Origin: Rhodoplanes sp. Z2-YC6860
GTDB lineage: Bacteria > Pseudomonadota > Alphaproteobacteria > Rhizobiales > Xanthobacteraceae
DNA: 64,000 nucleotides
Direction of reading: 5' to 3'
NCBI RefSeq assembly: GCF_001579845.1
Contig: NZ_CP007440.1
Span: forward strand, 5,416,029 to 5,480,028
Part shown: piece after piece, positions 50,234 to 59,914 of the stretch
Layout: each line of letters begins with the position of its first letter
Position numbering within the stretch: the first letter of the stretch is position 1
The notes under the pieces: model-generated
Told to the model about the DNA's origin: nothing
The model's database searches: none
The model's input: only the letters and a program-made list of their open reading frames with translations
Translations under genes and position numbers: made by a program

Positions 50234-51217
50234 ATGAACTTCCGCCAATTGATGGGCTCATTGGCTCTTTGCGCATTGATGGCGCTTCCTGCCGGGCCAA
50301 GCTTCGCCGACGACTATCCGTCGCGGCCGGTCACGATCATCGTCCCCTACGCGGCCGGCGGCGTCACCGACGTGCTGGCACGACTCGTTGCCCAGAAACT
50401 CGGCGAACGTCTCGGCAAGCCGTTCCTGATCGAGAACAAGGGCGGCGCCGGCACCATCGTCGCCGCTGTCTCCACCGCGAAGTCCGCGCCCGACGGCTAC
50501 ACGCTGATGATGGCGACCGGCAGCACCATGTCGATCAACCGCACGCTCTATAAGTCCCTGCCCTACGATCCCGACACCGACCTCACACCGGTGTCGCTCG
50601 TGTGCTCGGTGCCCTTCGTGCTGGTGACCAATCCGTCGCTGCCGGTCAACAACGTCTCGGACCTGATCAAGCTCGCCAAGGAAAAGCCCGGCACGTTGAA
50701 CTACGGCACCGGCGGCGTCGGCAGCACGGTGTCGATCCTCGTCTATTTGATGCAAAGCATGACCGGCGTGAAGATGACCGAGGTGCCCTATCGCGGCACG
50801 ACGCCAGCCATGACCGACACCATCGCCGGCAACGTGCAGTTCATGTTCAACGACACGGCCTCGATCGCACCGCTGGTGAAGGACGGCAAGCTGAAGGCGC
50901 TCGGCATCAGCAGCGCCAAGCGCTTCGAGGGTACGCCCGACATTCCGACCATCGCTGAGGCCGGCATTCCGGGCTTCGAGGGCGACTCCTGGCAGATGCT
51001 GGTGGCGCCTGCGAAAACGCCAAAGGAGATCGTCGACAAGCTCAATGCCGCGATCAACGAGGTGGTGAATTCGCCCGAGATCAAAAGCCAGATGCTGAAG
51101 CTCGGCATGGCGGCCACCGGCAAAGGCAAGCCGGAGGAGCTCACCGCGTACGTGAAGTCCGAGACCGCGCGCTGGGGCAAGGTCGTCACCGACGCGGGCT
51201 ACGCCCATACGCAATAG
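50234..51217 (+). CDS. Bug/TctC-family binding receptor
   Basis: A 327-residue exported receptor. The signal peptide ends GPSFADD; the mature start YPSRPVTIIVPYAAGGVTDV is a textbook Bug motif. SAPDGYTLMMATGSTM, GTLNYGTGGVGSTVSILVYL and VPYRGTTPAMTDTIAGNVQF are further marks. It follows the RidA-like gene by 42 bases and so belongs to the MocR-led operon. The ligand might be the compound degraded by the hydantoinase-like enzyme, or a carboxylate derived from it. No TctAB transporter genes are near. Confidence 0.93.
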   Translation: MNFRQLMGSLALCALMALPAGPSFADDYPSRPVTIIVPYAAGGVTDVLARLVAQKLGERLGKPFLIENKGGAGTIVAAVSTAKSAPDGYTLMMATGSTMSINRTLYKSLPYDPDTDLTPVSLVCSVPFVLVTNPSLPVNNVSDLIKLAKEKPGTLNYGTGGVGSTVSILVYLMQSMTGVKMTEVPYRGTTPAMTDTIAGNVQFMFNDTASIAPLVKDGKLKALGISSAKRFEGTPDIPTIAEAGIPGFEGDSWQMLVAPAKTPKEIVDKLNAAINEVVNSPEIKSQMLKLGMAATGKGKPEELTAYVKSETARWGKVVTDAGYAHTQ

Positions 51218-51738
51218 ACAAAAAATGAGGGCTCCACGGAGGGAGCCCTGCACAAGTTGTTGCTCAGACGCCTCCGGGGGAAGACGCCTGCTGCGTGTAT
51301 GGCTCATAAATTCCCGTCATCCCGTAAATGTCGCGCCGGGCATTCGTCTAAAATCTTACTGAGCATCCTGGGCGCATTTTCCGGCGCGGCCCCATCGCAT
51401 TGCCTTGCCGAGCTCGGCGCAGGTAACGCTCGAAGGATAAGCCCTGGATTCCTTGGAATTCCGCGCGCTTGCTCGCGTCCTGAAATGACAGATCGAGCGC
51501 CAACGGCTCTCTGGTCCTTCTTTCTCGCAGTGAGGAATTTTTCCGATGCGGCATTTTTTCCATCGAACATTTCCACATGTCAGCGCCGCATTTTTGACGA
51601 CCGCGATGCCCCTCGTCGGTAACCACGTACTCGTGCCGCCACCGCGATCTGCAGCGCATCGTCCCGGCGGCAACGTCGGTTTTGGTATGCAGAATTATTG
51701 ACATCGTCATACTCAACAACCCAATCTCTGCCCCCGGA
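51218..51738. other. Non-coding stretch with decayed intergenic repeat
   Basis: About 520 bases without a credible gene. A hairpin AGGGCTCC/GGAGCCCT lies at 51228-51249, just after the Bug stop; its T-rich side faces the minus strand, so as a terminator for the Bug gene it is weak. From about 51310 to 51500, phrases such as GGATTCCTTGGAATTCCGCG and TCCTGAAATGACAG look like a degraded copy of the dispersed CCGGAATGACGG-type sequence common in rhizobial intergenic DNA. Confidence 0.45.
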
Positions 51739-53886
51739 ATGGGCTGGGGCGTTGCAAATCGCGCGATGACGTTGGTGGCCGTGGCGGTCGCGGCTGCGGC
51801 CGGGTCGGATTCCGCCAGCGCGCAAAGCACGCAACTGCCGCGGATCAGCGTCGTCGCGCCGAAGCGCGCCAAACCCAAACTCCAGCGCACAGCCCCCAAG
51901 CCCACGCCGCCACAAGCCGCGTCCGCCAACGTCGCCGCGCCGCCGCGCCAGATGGCTCCGATCAACACCTCGAACGAACGCCTCGTCCCCGGCGCCGAGG
52001 TCAACGCCTATCCGGTGACGCGTCCGGCGGAGGCGCTGGAGCAGGCCGCGCCGGGCCTCGCGGTCACGCAGCACAGCGGCGAAGGCAAGGCGAACCAGTA
52101 TTTCCTTCGCGGCTTCAACCTCGACCATGGCACTGACCTCGCCATCACCGTCGACGGCATGCCGGTCAACATGCCGACCCACGGCCACGGCCAGGGCTAT
52201 GCCGATCTGAACTTCCTGATCCCCGAACTCATCCAGTCGGTGCGGGTGCGTAAAGGCCCCTACTTCGCCGACGAAGGCGATTTCTCCTCGGCCGGCGCGC
52301 TTCACATCGATTATCTCAAAAGCCTCGACCGCGGTTTCTGGCAGGCCACCGTCGGCAGCTTCGGCTATCGCCGCCTGCTCGCGGCGCAATCGTACACGGC
52401 CGGCAGCGGCAAGCTGCTCGCGGCCTTCGAGACCAACGCCTACAACGGGCCGTGGGACGTGCCCGACGACGTGCGCAAGTTCAACGGGCTGCTTCGCTAC
52501 AGTCAGGGCAATGCCGACAACGGCTTGTCGGTGCTCGGCATGGCCTATGCCAACAAGTGGAACTCCACCGACCAGGTGGCGCAGCGCGCGATCGACGGCG
52601 GCGTGATCGATCGTTGGGGCTCGCTCAATCCGACCGACGGCGGCCAGTCGAGCCGCACTAGCCTTTCGGCCAATCTCACCCGCACCGAAGGCAATGCCCA
52701 GACCAAGGCCAGCGCCTACGTGATCCGGCAGACACTGACGCTGTTCAACGACTTCACCTATTTCCTCAACGACCCGGTCAACGGCGACCAGTTCAGCCAG
52801 ACCGATCGCCGCACCATTGTCGGCGGTGAGGCGAGCCACACCGTGAAGGGCAGGCTCCTGGGCTTCGACACCGAGAACACGCTCGGCATCCAGCTTCGCC
52901 GCGACGACATCGCGGTCGGTCTCATCAAGACCATCGATCGCATGCCGCTCTCGACCGTGCGCCAGGACAATGTCGGCGAGACCAGCGTCGGCATCTACGG
53001 CCAGAACACCACGCGCTGGACGAACTGGTTTCGCACCGTTCTCGGCCTGCGCGGAGACTACTTCACGGCGCGCGTCAACAGCGACACGCCGCAGAACTCC
53101 GGCGACACCTCGGACTTCAAGGCGAGCCCCAAGGCCAGTCTCATCTTCGGCCCGTTCTACAAAACTGAATACTTCCTCAGCGCCGGCTATGGCTTCCACT
53201 CGAACGACGCGCGCGGCGCGACCATCACGGTCGATCCGACCGACAAGACCACGCCCTTGCAGCGCGTGCCGCTGCTGGTGCGCTCCAAGGGCGCAGAGGT
53301 CGGTGTGCGAACCAAGGCGATCGCCGGCCTGGAAAGCACGCTGTCGGTGTTCGTGCTCGACTATGACTCGGAGATCCTGTTCGTCGGCGACGCCGGCACC
53401 ACCGAGCCGAGCCGACCAAGCCGGCGCGTCGGCGTCGAATGGACCAACCGGTACAAGGTCAACTCCTGGCTCGGCCTCGACGTCGACTTCGCCTACACGC
53501 ACGCCCGCTTCACCGACGTCGACCCGGTCGGCAACCGCATTCCCGGCGCGCCGGGCATCGTCGCGTCCGCGGGCGTCACACTTGGCGAGAAGACCGGCTG
53601 GTTCGGCTCGGCGAAACTCCGCTACTTCGGCCCGCGGCCGCTGATTGAGGACAACAGCGCCAGCTCCTCGCCGGCCGCGGTGGTCAATGCGAGCCTCGGC
53701 TACCGCTGGGACGGCGGCTGGCGCGTGCAGATCGACGCGCTGAACCTGTTCAACTCGCGCTCCAACCAGATCGAATATTTCTACGACTCGCAATTGCGCG
53801 GCGAGACCGCGCCGGTCGCCGACCGCCACCTCCATCCGCTCGAACCGACCGCGGTGCGGCTCACCCTGGCCGGGCCGTTGCCTTAG
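51739..53886 (+). CDS. TonB-dependent outer-membrane receptor
   Basis: A 715-residue receptor. The signal peptide (ANRAMTLVAVAVAAAAGSDS) is followed by a Pro-rich linker and the plug domain (about 95-200), with GKANQYFLRGFNLDHGTDLA and VDGMPVNMPTHGHGQGYADL. The rest is the 22-strand barrel. Start is uncertain: a TTG at 51682 and an ATG at 51766 are alternatives. The last residues RLTLAGPLP lack the usual terminal aromatic. No TonB box is obvious. Substrate could be a siderophore, metal chelate or other organic. It depends on TonB-ExbBD, one set of which lies at 61-63 kb. Confidence 0.88.
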   Translation: MGWGVANRAMTLVAVAVAAAAGSDSASAQSTQLPRISVVAPKRAKPKLQRTAPKPTPPQAASANVAAPPRQMAPINTSNERLVPGAEVNAYPVTRPAEALEQAAPGLAVTQHSGEGKANQYFLRGFNLDHGTDLAITVDGMPVNMPTHGHGQGYADLNFLIPELIQSVRVRKGPYFADEGDFSSAGALHIDYLKSLDRGFWQATVGSFGYRRLLAAQSYTAGSGKLLAAFETNAYNGPWDVPDDVRKFNGLLRYSQGNADNGLSVLGMAYANKWNSTDQVAQRAIDGGVIDRWGSLNPTDGGQSSRTSLSANLTRTEGNAQTKASAYVIRQTLTLFNDFTYFLNDPVNGDQFSQTDRRTIVGGEASHTVKGRLLGFDTENTLGIQLRRDDIAVGLIKTIDRMPLSTVRQDNVGETSVGIYGQNTTRWTNWFRTVLGLRGDYFTARVNSDTPQNSGDTSDFKASPKASLIFGPFYKTEYFLSAGYGFHSNDARGATITVDPTDKTTPLQRVPLLVRSKGAEVGVRTKAIAGLESTLSVFVLDYDSEILFVGDAGTTEPSRPSRRVGVEWTNRYKVNSWLGLDVDFAYTHARFTDVDPVGNRIPGAPGIVASAGVTLGEKTGWFGSAKLRYFGPRPLIEDNSASSSPAAVVNASLGYRWDGGWRVQIDALNLFNSRSNQIEYFYDSQLRGETAPVADRHLHPLEPTAVRLTLAGPLP

Positions 53887-54007
53887 GCGTTTTTCCCTGC
53901 GCAACAATTCGACGGCCGGGGATCGGCTTTGCCCCCATTTCGTTCGCCGCGATTTCCTGTTTTGATGGCCGCAAATTGCACAAGACAATCTCCGGGAGCA
54001 GCGCGCC

Positions 54008-54973
54008 ATGCCGATACTGGATCGCACCGTCAGTTTCTTCGGCGCAGCGCTGATTGCGCTCGCCTGCTGCCTGCCAGCCGCGGCCGACGACTATCCGACA
54101 CATCCGATCACGCTGATTATTCCGTTTCCGGCCGGCGGCGGCGTCGACACTGTCGGCCGCGTGATTGCCGCCAAGCTCACGACGGCACTCGGCCAGCAGG
54201 TCGTGGTCGAGAATCGCGCCGGCGCGGGCTCGGTGGTCGGCATCCGCGCAGGCGCGAAGGCACCGCCTGACGGCTACACCATCCTGATGATCACCACGGG
54301 CGCGAGCGCGCCGACCAATCCCGGCTACGACATCTTTAAGGACTTCGCGCCGATCGGATTGATTGCCGCCGTGCCGATCATGATCCAGGCCAATCCGGCG
54401 ACGCCGGTGAATTCGCTGACCGACCTCATTGCGCTGGCCAAGAAAGAGCCGGGCAAGCTCACGGTCGGCACGCCGCCGCCGCCGACGCTCAATTACTTTG
54501 GCATCGAGCTGTTCAAGTCGCTGACCGGCGCCGACGTCACGACCGTCACCTACAAAGGCACCGGTCCCCTCACCAACGATCTCGTCGGCGGGCATGTCAT
54601 GCTGGCCTTCAACACCGTGCCGCCTGCCATCGGCAACATCCAGTCTGGCAGGATCAAAGCAATCGCAGTGTGTGCGCCCGAACGCCTTGCGGTGGCGCCC
54701 GACGTGCCGACCGCGGCCGAGGCCGGCCTGCCCGGGCTCGATGTCGTGCTCTATTACGGGCTGCTCGCACCGGCCGGCACGCCGCAGGCGATTGTGGAGC
54801 GCTTGAACGCGGAGCTTCGCAAAATCGTCGACTCCGACGACGTGAAATCGCGCATGATCTCGGACGGCGGCGCGGCGATGCCCAGCACGCCGGAGGAATA
54901 CGCTCGCAACATCGAGCGCGAAGAAGGCAAGTGGCGCACGTTGATCGATAAGCTCGGCCTCAAGATCGAATAG
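54008..54973 (+). CDS. Bug/TctC-family binding receptor
   Basis: A 321-residue exported protein with a signal peptide ending PAAADD. Mature motif YPTHPITLIIPFPAGGGVDT, later NRAGAGSVVGIRAGAKAPPD, GKLTVGTPPPPTLNYF and VTYKGTGPLTNDLVGGHVML, as in the family. GGGAGCA precedes the ATG. It follows the TonB-dependent receptor gene by 121 bases and is convergent with an SDR gene; the palindromic repeat lies between. Its ligand is unknown. Confidence 0.93.
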   Translation: MPILDRTVSFFGAALIALACCLPAAADDYPTHPITLIIPFPAGGGVDTVGRVIAAKLTTALGQQVVVENRAGAGSVVGIRAGAKAPPDGYTILMITTGASAPTNPGYDIFKDFAPIGLIAAVPIMIQANPATPVNSLTDLIALAKKEPGKLTVGTPPPPTLNYFGIELFKSLTGADVTTVTYKGTGPLTNDLVGGHVMLAFNTVPPAIGNIQSGRIKAIAVCAPERLAVAPDVPTAAEAGLPGLDVVLYYGLLAPAGTPQAIVERLNAELRKIVDSDDVKSRMISDGGAAMPSTPEEYARNIEREEGKWRTLIDKLGLKIE

Positions 54974-55067
54974 AACCTCAGGGTGGCCAAAGATCGTAGG
55001 GTGAGCGAAGGCGCGAAGCGCCGTGCCCGCCTGGCATCTGCCGGCATTTCGTTCGACTCCCTCCCCG

Positions 55068-55164
55068 CCTCATCCTGAGGAGCATTGCGAAGCAATGCGT
55101 CTCGAAGGATGGGGCGGCCTGGTGCTTCGAGACGCGCAGCTTCGCTGCGCTCCTCAGCATGAGG
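55068..55164. repeat. 97-bp palindromic intergenic repeat
   Basis: Outer arms CCTCATCCTGAGGAGC and GCTCCTCAGCATGAGG match at 15 of 16 positions; a second inner pair CGTCTCGAAG/CTTCGAGACG is perfect. The whole can fold into a long stem. This is the CTCATCCTGAGGAGC-type element seen in many copies between genes in Bradyrhizobium and relatives. It lies between two convergent genes, where it may also act as a terminator. Confidence 0.75.
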
Positions 55165-55253
55165 CCGGGAGAGAGCGCCCGGCTCGCACCAGCGACTCGG
55201 CAACGCGGACACGGCGCTTCGCGCCTTTGCCCACCTACAAACTGACGACTGCC

Positions 55254-56015
55254 TCAATCGAAGAAGAAACCGCCGTTGACCTCGACGATCTCGCCGTTGA
55301 TGAACTTCGTCGCCTCGGTGAGCAGCATGATGGCCGTGCCCGCCATATCCTCGGGCTCGCCGAGCCGCCCAAGCGGCGTGCGGGCGATCACCTCGTCGAG
55401 CGCGGCGGCGGGAATTCCAGCGTCGTTCGAGACCATCGGCGTCTGCACGATGCCGGGACAGATCGCGTTGACGGTGATGCCCGACGGCCCGAGCTTCATG
55501 GCAAGATCCCGGGTGAGCGCGATGACGCCGCCCTTGGAGGCCGCGTAGGCCGGCCCGCTGATCGAGGCGCCCTTGCGTGCCGAATCCGAGGCGGTCAACA
55601 CGATGCGGCCCTGGCGCTGTTGCTTCATCACCGCCGACACCGCCTGCGCCATGAGGAAGGTGCCGAGCAGGTTGATGTTGATGACGCGATTCCAATGCGC
55701 GACGGTCGTTTCCTCGATGCTGTGGATGTCGATCACGCCGGCGAAATGCAAAAGGCCGTCGATCCGGCCGAACTTCTCGACGGCCTGCGCGACCACCGCC
55801 TTGGTCTCATCGGCTGACGACACATCGAGCGGGCACTCGGCGAACGTGACGCCGGCGCTGGAGGCTTCGCGCGCGATCGCGGCGAGCCCTTGCGTGTTGA
55901 GATCGGCAAGCACGAGCTTCGCCTTCGACTTCAGGAGCAGCCGCGTGGCGGCCTGGCCGAACCCGCTCGCCGCGCCCGTGATGATGATCACCTTGTCTTG
56001 CAGTCCATAATCCAT
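55254..56015 (-). CDS. Short-chain dehydrogenase/reductase
   Basis: A 253-residue classical SDR. The cofactor motif is TGAASGFG (Gly-rich, after VIIITG), the acid in VLADLN suggests NAD(H) preference, and the active site comprises a Ser in VLTASDSAR, Tyr-x-x-x-Lys in YAASKGG and an Asn in NAICPG. C-terminal EIVEVNGGFFFD is standard. It starts 13 bases after the Bug stop and ends the TauD-Bug-SDR operon. The substrate is probably a hydroxylated product of the dioxygenase reaction, by context only. Confidence 0.92.
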   Translation of the reverse strand: MDYGLQDKVIIITGAASGFGQAATRLLLKSKAKLVLADLNTQGLAAIAREASSAGVTFAECPLDVSSADETKAVVAQAVEKFGRIDGLLHFAGVIDIHSIEETTVAHWNRVININLLGTFLMAQAVSAVMKQQRQGRIVLTASDSARKGASISGPAYAASKGGVIALTRDLAMKLGPSGITVNAICPGIVQTPMVSNDAGIPAAALDEVIARTPLGRLGEPEDMAGTAIMLLTEATKFINGEIVEVNGGFFFD

Positions 56016-56028
56016 GTCACACCGCACG

Positions 56029-57009
56029 CTAGTTCAGCGAAATCTGCGCCGCCTTGATGACCGGCGCCCATCTCTCGATCTCGCTCTTCACGAAGGCCGC
56101 GGCTTCCCCAGGCGAGCCGCCGCCGGCTTCGGCCGCGGCGCCTGCGATCAGCTGTTTGGCTTTGGCGCTCACGAGATAGCGGTTCACGGCCGCATTGACC
56201 TTCTGCACAACGTCGGCCGGCGTGCCGGTGCGCGCCATGATCGTGAACCATGCGGCGGCCTCGAACGGCATTCTGATCTCTTCCTGGACGGTCGGCACAT
56301 CGGGCAGATCGCCGAACCGCCGAGCGGTTGCGACCGCAAGCAGCCGGACTTTCCTGTCCTTGGCGAGATGGACGAAATTCGACAGCAGGTCCGAGCCCAT
56401 CGGCAGATGACCGCCCAGCAGGTCCGTCACCATCGGCGCGCCGCCCTTGTAGGGCACGCCGTTGAGCACGATTCCCGTCTTCTGCTGCAGCATTTCGAAG
56501 GCGACATGGCTCATCGAGCCGACGCCGGTCTGGCCGCTGGTGAGCTTGCCGGGATTGGCCCGCGCGTAATCGAGCATGGCCTGGAAATTCGTCACCGGCG
56601 CGTCGAGCGCGCCGACGAACACCACCGGCGACTTGAGCACCAGGACGATCGGCACGAGATCCCGCGCCGGATCATACGACAGGTTCGCGAACATCATCTT
56701 GTTGAAGGCGGCCTGCGCCTGCGTCGCAAACAGCAGGACGCTGCCATCGGGCGGCGCCTTGACGACCGCCGCGGCAGCAAGATTACCGCTCGCGCCGGGA
56801 TGGTTCTCGACCACGAACGGCTGACCGAACTCATCGCTCAAGGCCTGCGCGCAGCCGCGCGCCATGAGATCGGCGATGCCGCCGGCCGGCAGCGGCACCA
56901 GCATCGTCACCGGCCGGTTCGGCCAGTTCTGTGAAGCCTGCGACAGAGCGGCGGCACAAGACAGCAGCAAAGCTACGGCCGCCAGCGTAATGCTGCGAAG
57001 CGTAATCAT
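56029..57009 (-). CDS. Bug/TctC-family binding receptor
   Basis: A 326-residue exported protein with signal peptide ending ALSQASQN. The mature motif NRPVTMLVPLPAGGIADLMA is followed by HPGASGNLAAAAVVKAPPDG and VPYKGGAPMVTDLLGGHLPM. In the middle of a TauD-Bug-SDR operon it is likely to bind the substrate of the dioxygenase or SDR. Spacers are 27 bases upstream and 13 downstream. Confidence 0.93.
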   Translation of the reverse strand: MITLRSITLAAVALLLSCAAALSQASQNWPNRPVTMLVPLPAGGIADLMARGCAQALSDEFGQPFVVENHPGASGNLAAAAVVKAPPDGSVLLFATQAQAAFNKMMFANLSYDPARDLVPIVLVLKSPVVFVGALDAPVTNFQAMLDYARANPGKLTSGQTGVGSMSHVAFEMLQQKTGIVLNGVPYKGGAPMVTDLLGGHLPMGSDLLSNFVHLAKDRKVRLLAVATARRFGDLPDVPTVQEEIRMPFEAAAWFTIMARTGTPADVVQKVNAAVNRYLVSAKAKQLIAGAAAEAGGGSPGEAAAFVKSEIERWAPVIKAAQISLN

Positions 57010-57036
57010 GGTCCTAACCTCATCCGGTCGCGCGGA

Positions 57037-58026
57037 TCATGCCTTGATGCGCTCGGGCGCCACGGGCTTGCCGTGCGCCGCTTTCGGCTTGCCGGTGGTG
57101 CGGCGGATGGCCTTGCGCGTGGTTTCCGGATCGGCGCGCTCGACGCCCTCGACCGCCCCGCCCCTGATGGTGACGCGCTCCATGTAGCGGCGTTGCGGGA
57201 AGTAATCGTTGACCGCGTAGTGCTGGGTCGAGCGGTTGTCCCACATGATCAGCGTGTTCGGCGTCCAGTGATGCCGGAACTGATATTCGGGAACCTGCGC
57301 CTGCAGGAACAGCGTCTCGAGCAGCGAGCGGCCTTCGCGCTCGTCCATGTTGCGGATGCCGACCGTGAACTGCGGATTGACGAACAGCACCTTGCGCCCG
57401 GTCACCGGGTGCACGCGCACCACCGGGTGCACCGCGGGCGGATAGATCTCCTCCCAGCGCAGCACGTTCTGGCGGTCGCCCTCGGAGTCGTCGAACAGCT
57501 CGCGGAACGGCTTCCAGTCGTGCACCGCCTCGAGGCCCGAGATGAACTGCTGCATGCGGTCGCTGAGTCCGTCGAACGCAGCCGACATGCTGGCGAACAT
57601 TGTGTCGCCGCCGATCGCCGGCACCTCCTTGGCGACCAGCACCGTGGCCTTGGGCGGCTCCTTGCGGAACGTCTCGTCGGAATGCCAGACGTCGGTGCGG
57701 AACGGCGGGTTGGTCTCGTCGTTGCGAAACTTGATCAGCACCGAGACATCTTTGTCCTTGGGCGCGAACGGATGCACGGTCAGTTCGCCGAAGCTCGTGC
57801 CGAAGTCGATCAGGTTCTGGGATGAGATGTCTTGATTGCGAAAAATCAGGAGCTCGTTCTCGGCAAGCGCGGTCTCGATCGCCGCGCGCTGTTCACCGGA
57901 CATGGGCTTGCGCAGATCGATGCCGGTGACTTCGGCGCCGAGATAGGCACCGACCCGCGTGATCGTCAGCCCCGCATTCTGCGAAACGATGGGACGGCCC
58001 TGAAAACTTCCAACCGGCTTGTTCAC
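57037..58026 (-). CDS. TauD/TfdA-family Fe(II)/2-oxoglutarate dioxygenase
   Basis: A 329-residue protein with GTG start, preceded by GGAGGAT. The iron ligands are His and Asp in DVWHSDETF and the distal His in NRSTQHYAVND; the 2-oxoglutarate-binding Arg is likely in PQRRYMERVT. The family oxidises taurine, sulfonates, phenoxyacetates and related compounds by hydroxylation next to a leaving group. As first gene of a TauD-Bug-SDR operon it might begin the breakdown of a carboxylate bound by the Bug receptor. Divergent from the MHS transporter across 260 bases. Confidence 0.92.
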   Translation of the reverse strand: MNKPVGSFQGRPIVSQNAGLTITRVGAYLGAEVTGIDLRKPMSGEQRAAIETALAENELLIFRNQDISSQNLIDFGTSFGELTVHPFAPKDKDVSVLIKFRNDETNPPFRTDVWHSDETFRKEPPKATVLVAKEVPAIGGDTMFASMSAAFDGLSDRMQQFISGLEAVHDWKPFRELFDDSEGDRQNVLRWEEIYPPAVHPVVRVHPVTGRKVLFVNPQFTVGIRNMDEREGRSLLETLFLQAQVPEYQFRHHWTPNTLIMWDNRSTQHYAVNDYFPQRRYMERVTIRGGAVEGVERADPETTRKAIRRTTGKPKAAHGKPVAPERIKA

Positions 58027-58286
58027 GCGCGATCCTCCATTGTCGGTCGCTTCGTTGAGCGGCTCTGTTTGTCAATCGGCTTTGCAATATCGATTTGTCC
58101 GACATGCTAGCCGACTGGGGAACCCGGAATAAAGGGGCGCAGGGCGAGCAAGTGAGCAGGCCTCCGGGGATTGACCTGCGCTCCGAGAACCCGGATTCTT
58201 GAGGTCATAAACCATCAAGGCCGCAGGTCCGGCGCTTGAGCGCCAGGCAAATGACGGCCGCATAAACGGCAGTCTGGGGAAATGTC

Positions 58287-59591
58287 ATGGCCGACGCATC
58301 GAGCCGCAGCGAAAAAATCAAATCCGTGATCCGCGTTTCCAGCGGAAACTTTCTGGAAATGTACGACTTCTTCGTGTTCGGCTACTACGCGAGCGCGATC
58401 GGCAAGACCTTCTTTCCCGCCGGCAGCGAATTCGCGCAACTCATGCTCGCCTTCATGACGTTCGGCGCGGGCTTCTTGATGCGGCCGCTCGGCGCGATTG
58501 TTCTCGGCGCCTATATCGACCATCACGGCCGGCGCGCGGGCCTGCTGCTGACGCTGGTGTTGATGGCCATCGGCACGCTGTCGATCGCGCTCGTGCCGGG
58601 TTACGCCACGCTCGGCGTCGCGGCCCCGATTATCGTCGTGCTCGGCCGCCTCATCCAGGGCTTCTCGGCCGGTGTCGAGCTCGGCGGCGTCTCGGTCTAT
58701 CTGTCCGAGATCGCAACGCCCGGCAACAAAGGCTTCTACGTGAGCTGGCAATCCGGCAGCCAGCAGATCGCGGTGATCTTCGTGGCGCTGCTCGGTGTCT
58801 GGCTCAGCGCGCTGCTGCCGCCCGAGGAGATGACCGCCTGGGGCTGGCGCATCCCGTTCCTGGTCGGCTGCTTGATCGTGCCGCTGATCTTCTTCCTGCG
58901 CCGCTCGATGGAGGAGACCGCCGAATTCACCGAGCGCAAGAAGAGCCAGGCGCATCCGACGCCGAAACAGATCCTCCAGTCGCTGCTGCAGAACTGGCGG
59001 ATCGTCATCATCGGCATGCTGCTGGTGACCATGACCACGGTGTCGTTCTACTTCATCACCGCCTACACGCCGACCTTCGGCCGCGAGGTGCTGAAGCTCA
59101 CCGGCACCGACAGCCTGCTGGTGACGCTCGGCGTCGGCATCTCCAACCTGTTCTGGCTGCCGGTGATGGGCGCGGTGTCCGACCGCGTCGGACGGCGACC
59201 CTTGTTGATCCTGTTCACCGTGCTGATGCTGGTGAGCGCGTACCCGGTGCTGAATTGGCTCGTCGCCGCGCCATCGTTCCAGCGGCTGCTGATCGTCGAA
59301 CTCTGGCTGTCGTTCCTCTACGGCAGCTACAACGGCGCGATGGTGGTGGCGCTGACCGAGATCGTGCCGGTGCGGCTACGCACCGCGGGCTTCTCGGTGG
59401 CCTATAGCCTCGCCACCGCGCTGTTCGGCGGCTTCACGCCAGCGGTCAGCACCTATCTGATCGAGGTGAGCGGCAACCGCGCGGTGGCAGGGCTGTGGCT
59501 GATGTTCGCCGCCGCCTGCGGACTCATCGCGGCGCTGCTGGCCTGGAGGCCGCAGTTCGCCGAGCGTGGCGCGGTGGCCGCGGCGGCGTGA
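58287..59591 (+). CDS. Metabolite:H+ symporter (MFS, MHS family), citrate/tricarballylate-like
   Basis: A 434-residue membrane protein with twelve predicted helices. [20 protein letters not shown] in the first helix, the loop [40 protein letters not shown] and the cytosolic linker [20 protein letters not shown] are characteristic of the MHS group, which includes citrate-proton and tricarballylate symporters. The gene is alone and divergent from the TauD-Bug-SDR operon, so it may import the same carboxylate for growth. Confidence 0.9.
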   Translation: MADASSRSEKIKSVIRVSSGNFLEMYDFFVFGYYASAIGKTFFPAGSEFAQLMLAFMTFGAGFLMRPLGAIVLGAYIDHHGRRAGLLLTLVLMAIGTLSIALVPGYATLGVAAPIIVVLGRLIQGFSAGVELGGVSVYLSEIATPGNKGFYVSWQSGSQQIAVIFVALLGVWLSALLPPEEMTAWGWRIPFLVGCLIVPLIFFLRRSMEETAEFTERKKSQAHPTPKQILQSLLQNWRIVIIGMLLVTMTTVSFYFITAYTPTFGREVLKLTGTDSLLVTLGVGISNLFWLPVMGAVSDRVGRRPLLILFTVLMLVSAYPVLNWLVAAPSFQRLLIVELWLSFLYGSYNGAMVVALTEIVPVRLRTAGFSVAYSLATALFGGFTPAVSTYLIEVSGNRAVAGLWLMFAAACGLIAALLAWRPQFAERGAVAAAA

Positions 59592-59609
59592 GCGTCGTCC
59601 GCGGCCTGG

Positions 59610-59873
59610 TCAGAGCGGATATCGGTCGGCCGTCACGCCGCAGGATTCGAGAAACTTCCGCATCTGCACGACTTCTTCCGTCGGAAGATCATGCTGGGCG
59701 TGCGTGAAACTGGCCGAATGCCCGTTGAGCTTCACGCCAATTCGATTGCCCGACTTGTTCTCGACCTCGGCTCCGAGATCTTCCAGAAGATGGACGACCT
59801 TCTTGAAATCGATGTTGGCGCTGATCGGATGCGCGAACAGAGTGTGCAGTGTCGTGCGATGATGGTGATTCAT
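59610..59873 (-). CDS. HicA-like dsRBD-fold protein
   Basis: An 87-residue protein. FKKVVHLLEDLGAEVENKSG then NRIGVKLNGHSASFTHAQHD and VQMRKFLESCGV match the HicA (YcfA) fold. The catalytic His that HicA toxins carry right after the Gly-x-Gly/Ser turn is not present in NKSGNRIGV, so RNase activity is doubtful. No HicB antitoxin gene is next to it; instead a DksA/TraR-like gene precedes it by 41 bases on the same strand. It might have been recruited for another role. Confidence 0.7.
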   Translation of the reverse strand: MNHHHRTTLHTLFAHPISANIDFKKVVHLLEDLGAEVENKSGNRIGVKLNGHSASFTHAQHDLPTEEVVQMRKFLESCGVTADRYPL

Positions 59874-59914
59874 TTTTTAACCGTTCCCTGAAGTGTTGAG
59901 ATTCGCGCCGCGGC

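Noticed and set aside
51580-54027. An 800-codon open frame antisense to the TonB-dependent receptor
   Set aside because: The receptor frame has clear plug and barrel features; the antisense product is Arg/Val/Ala-rich without motifs.
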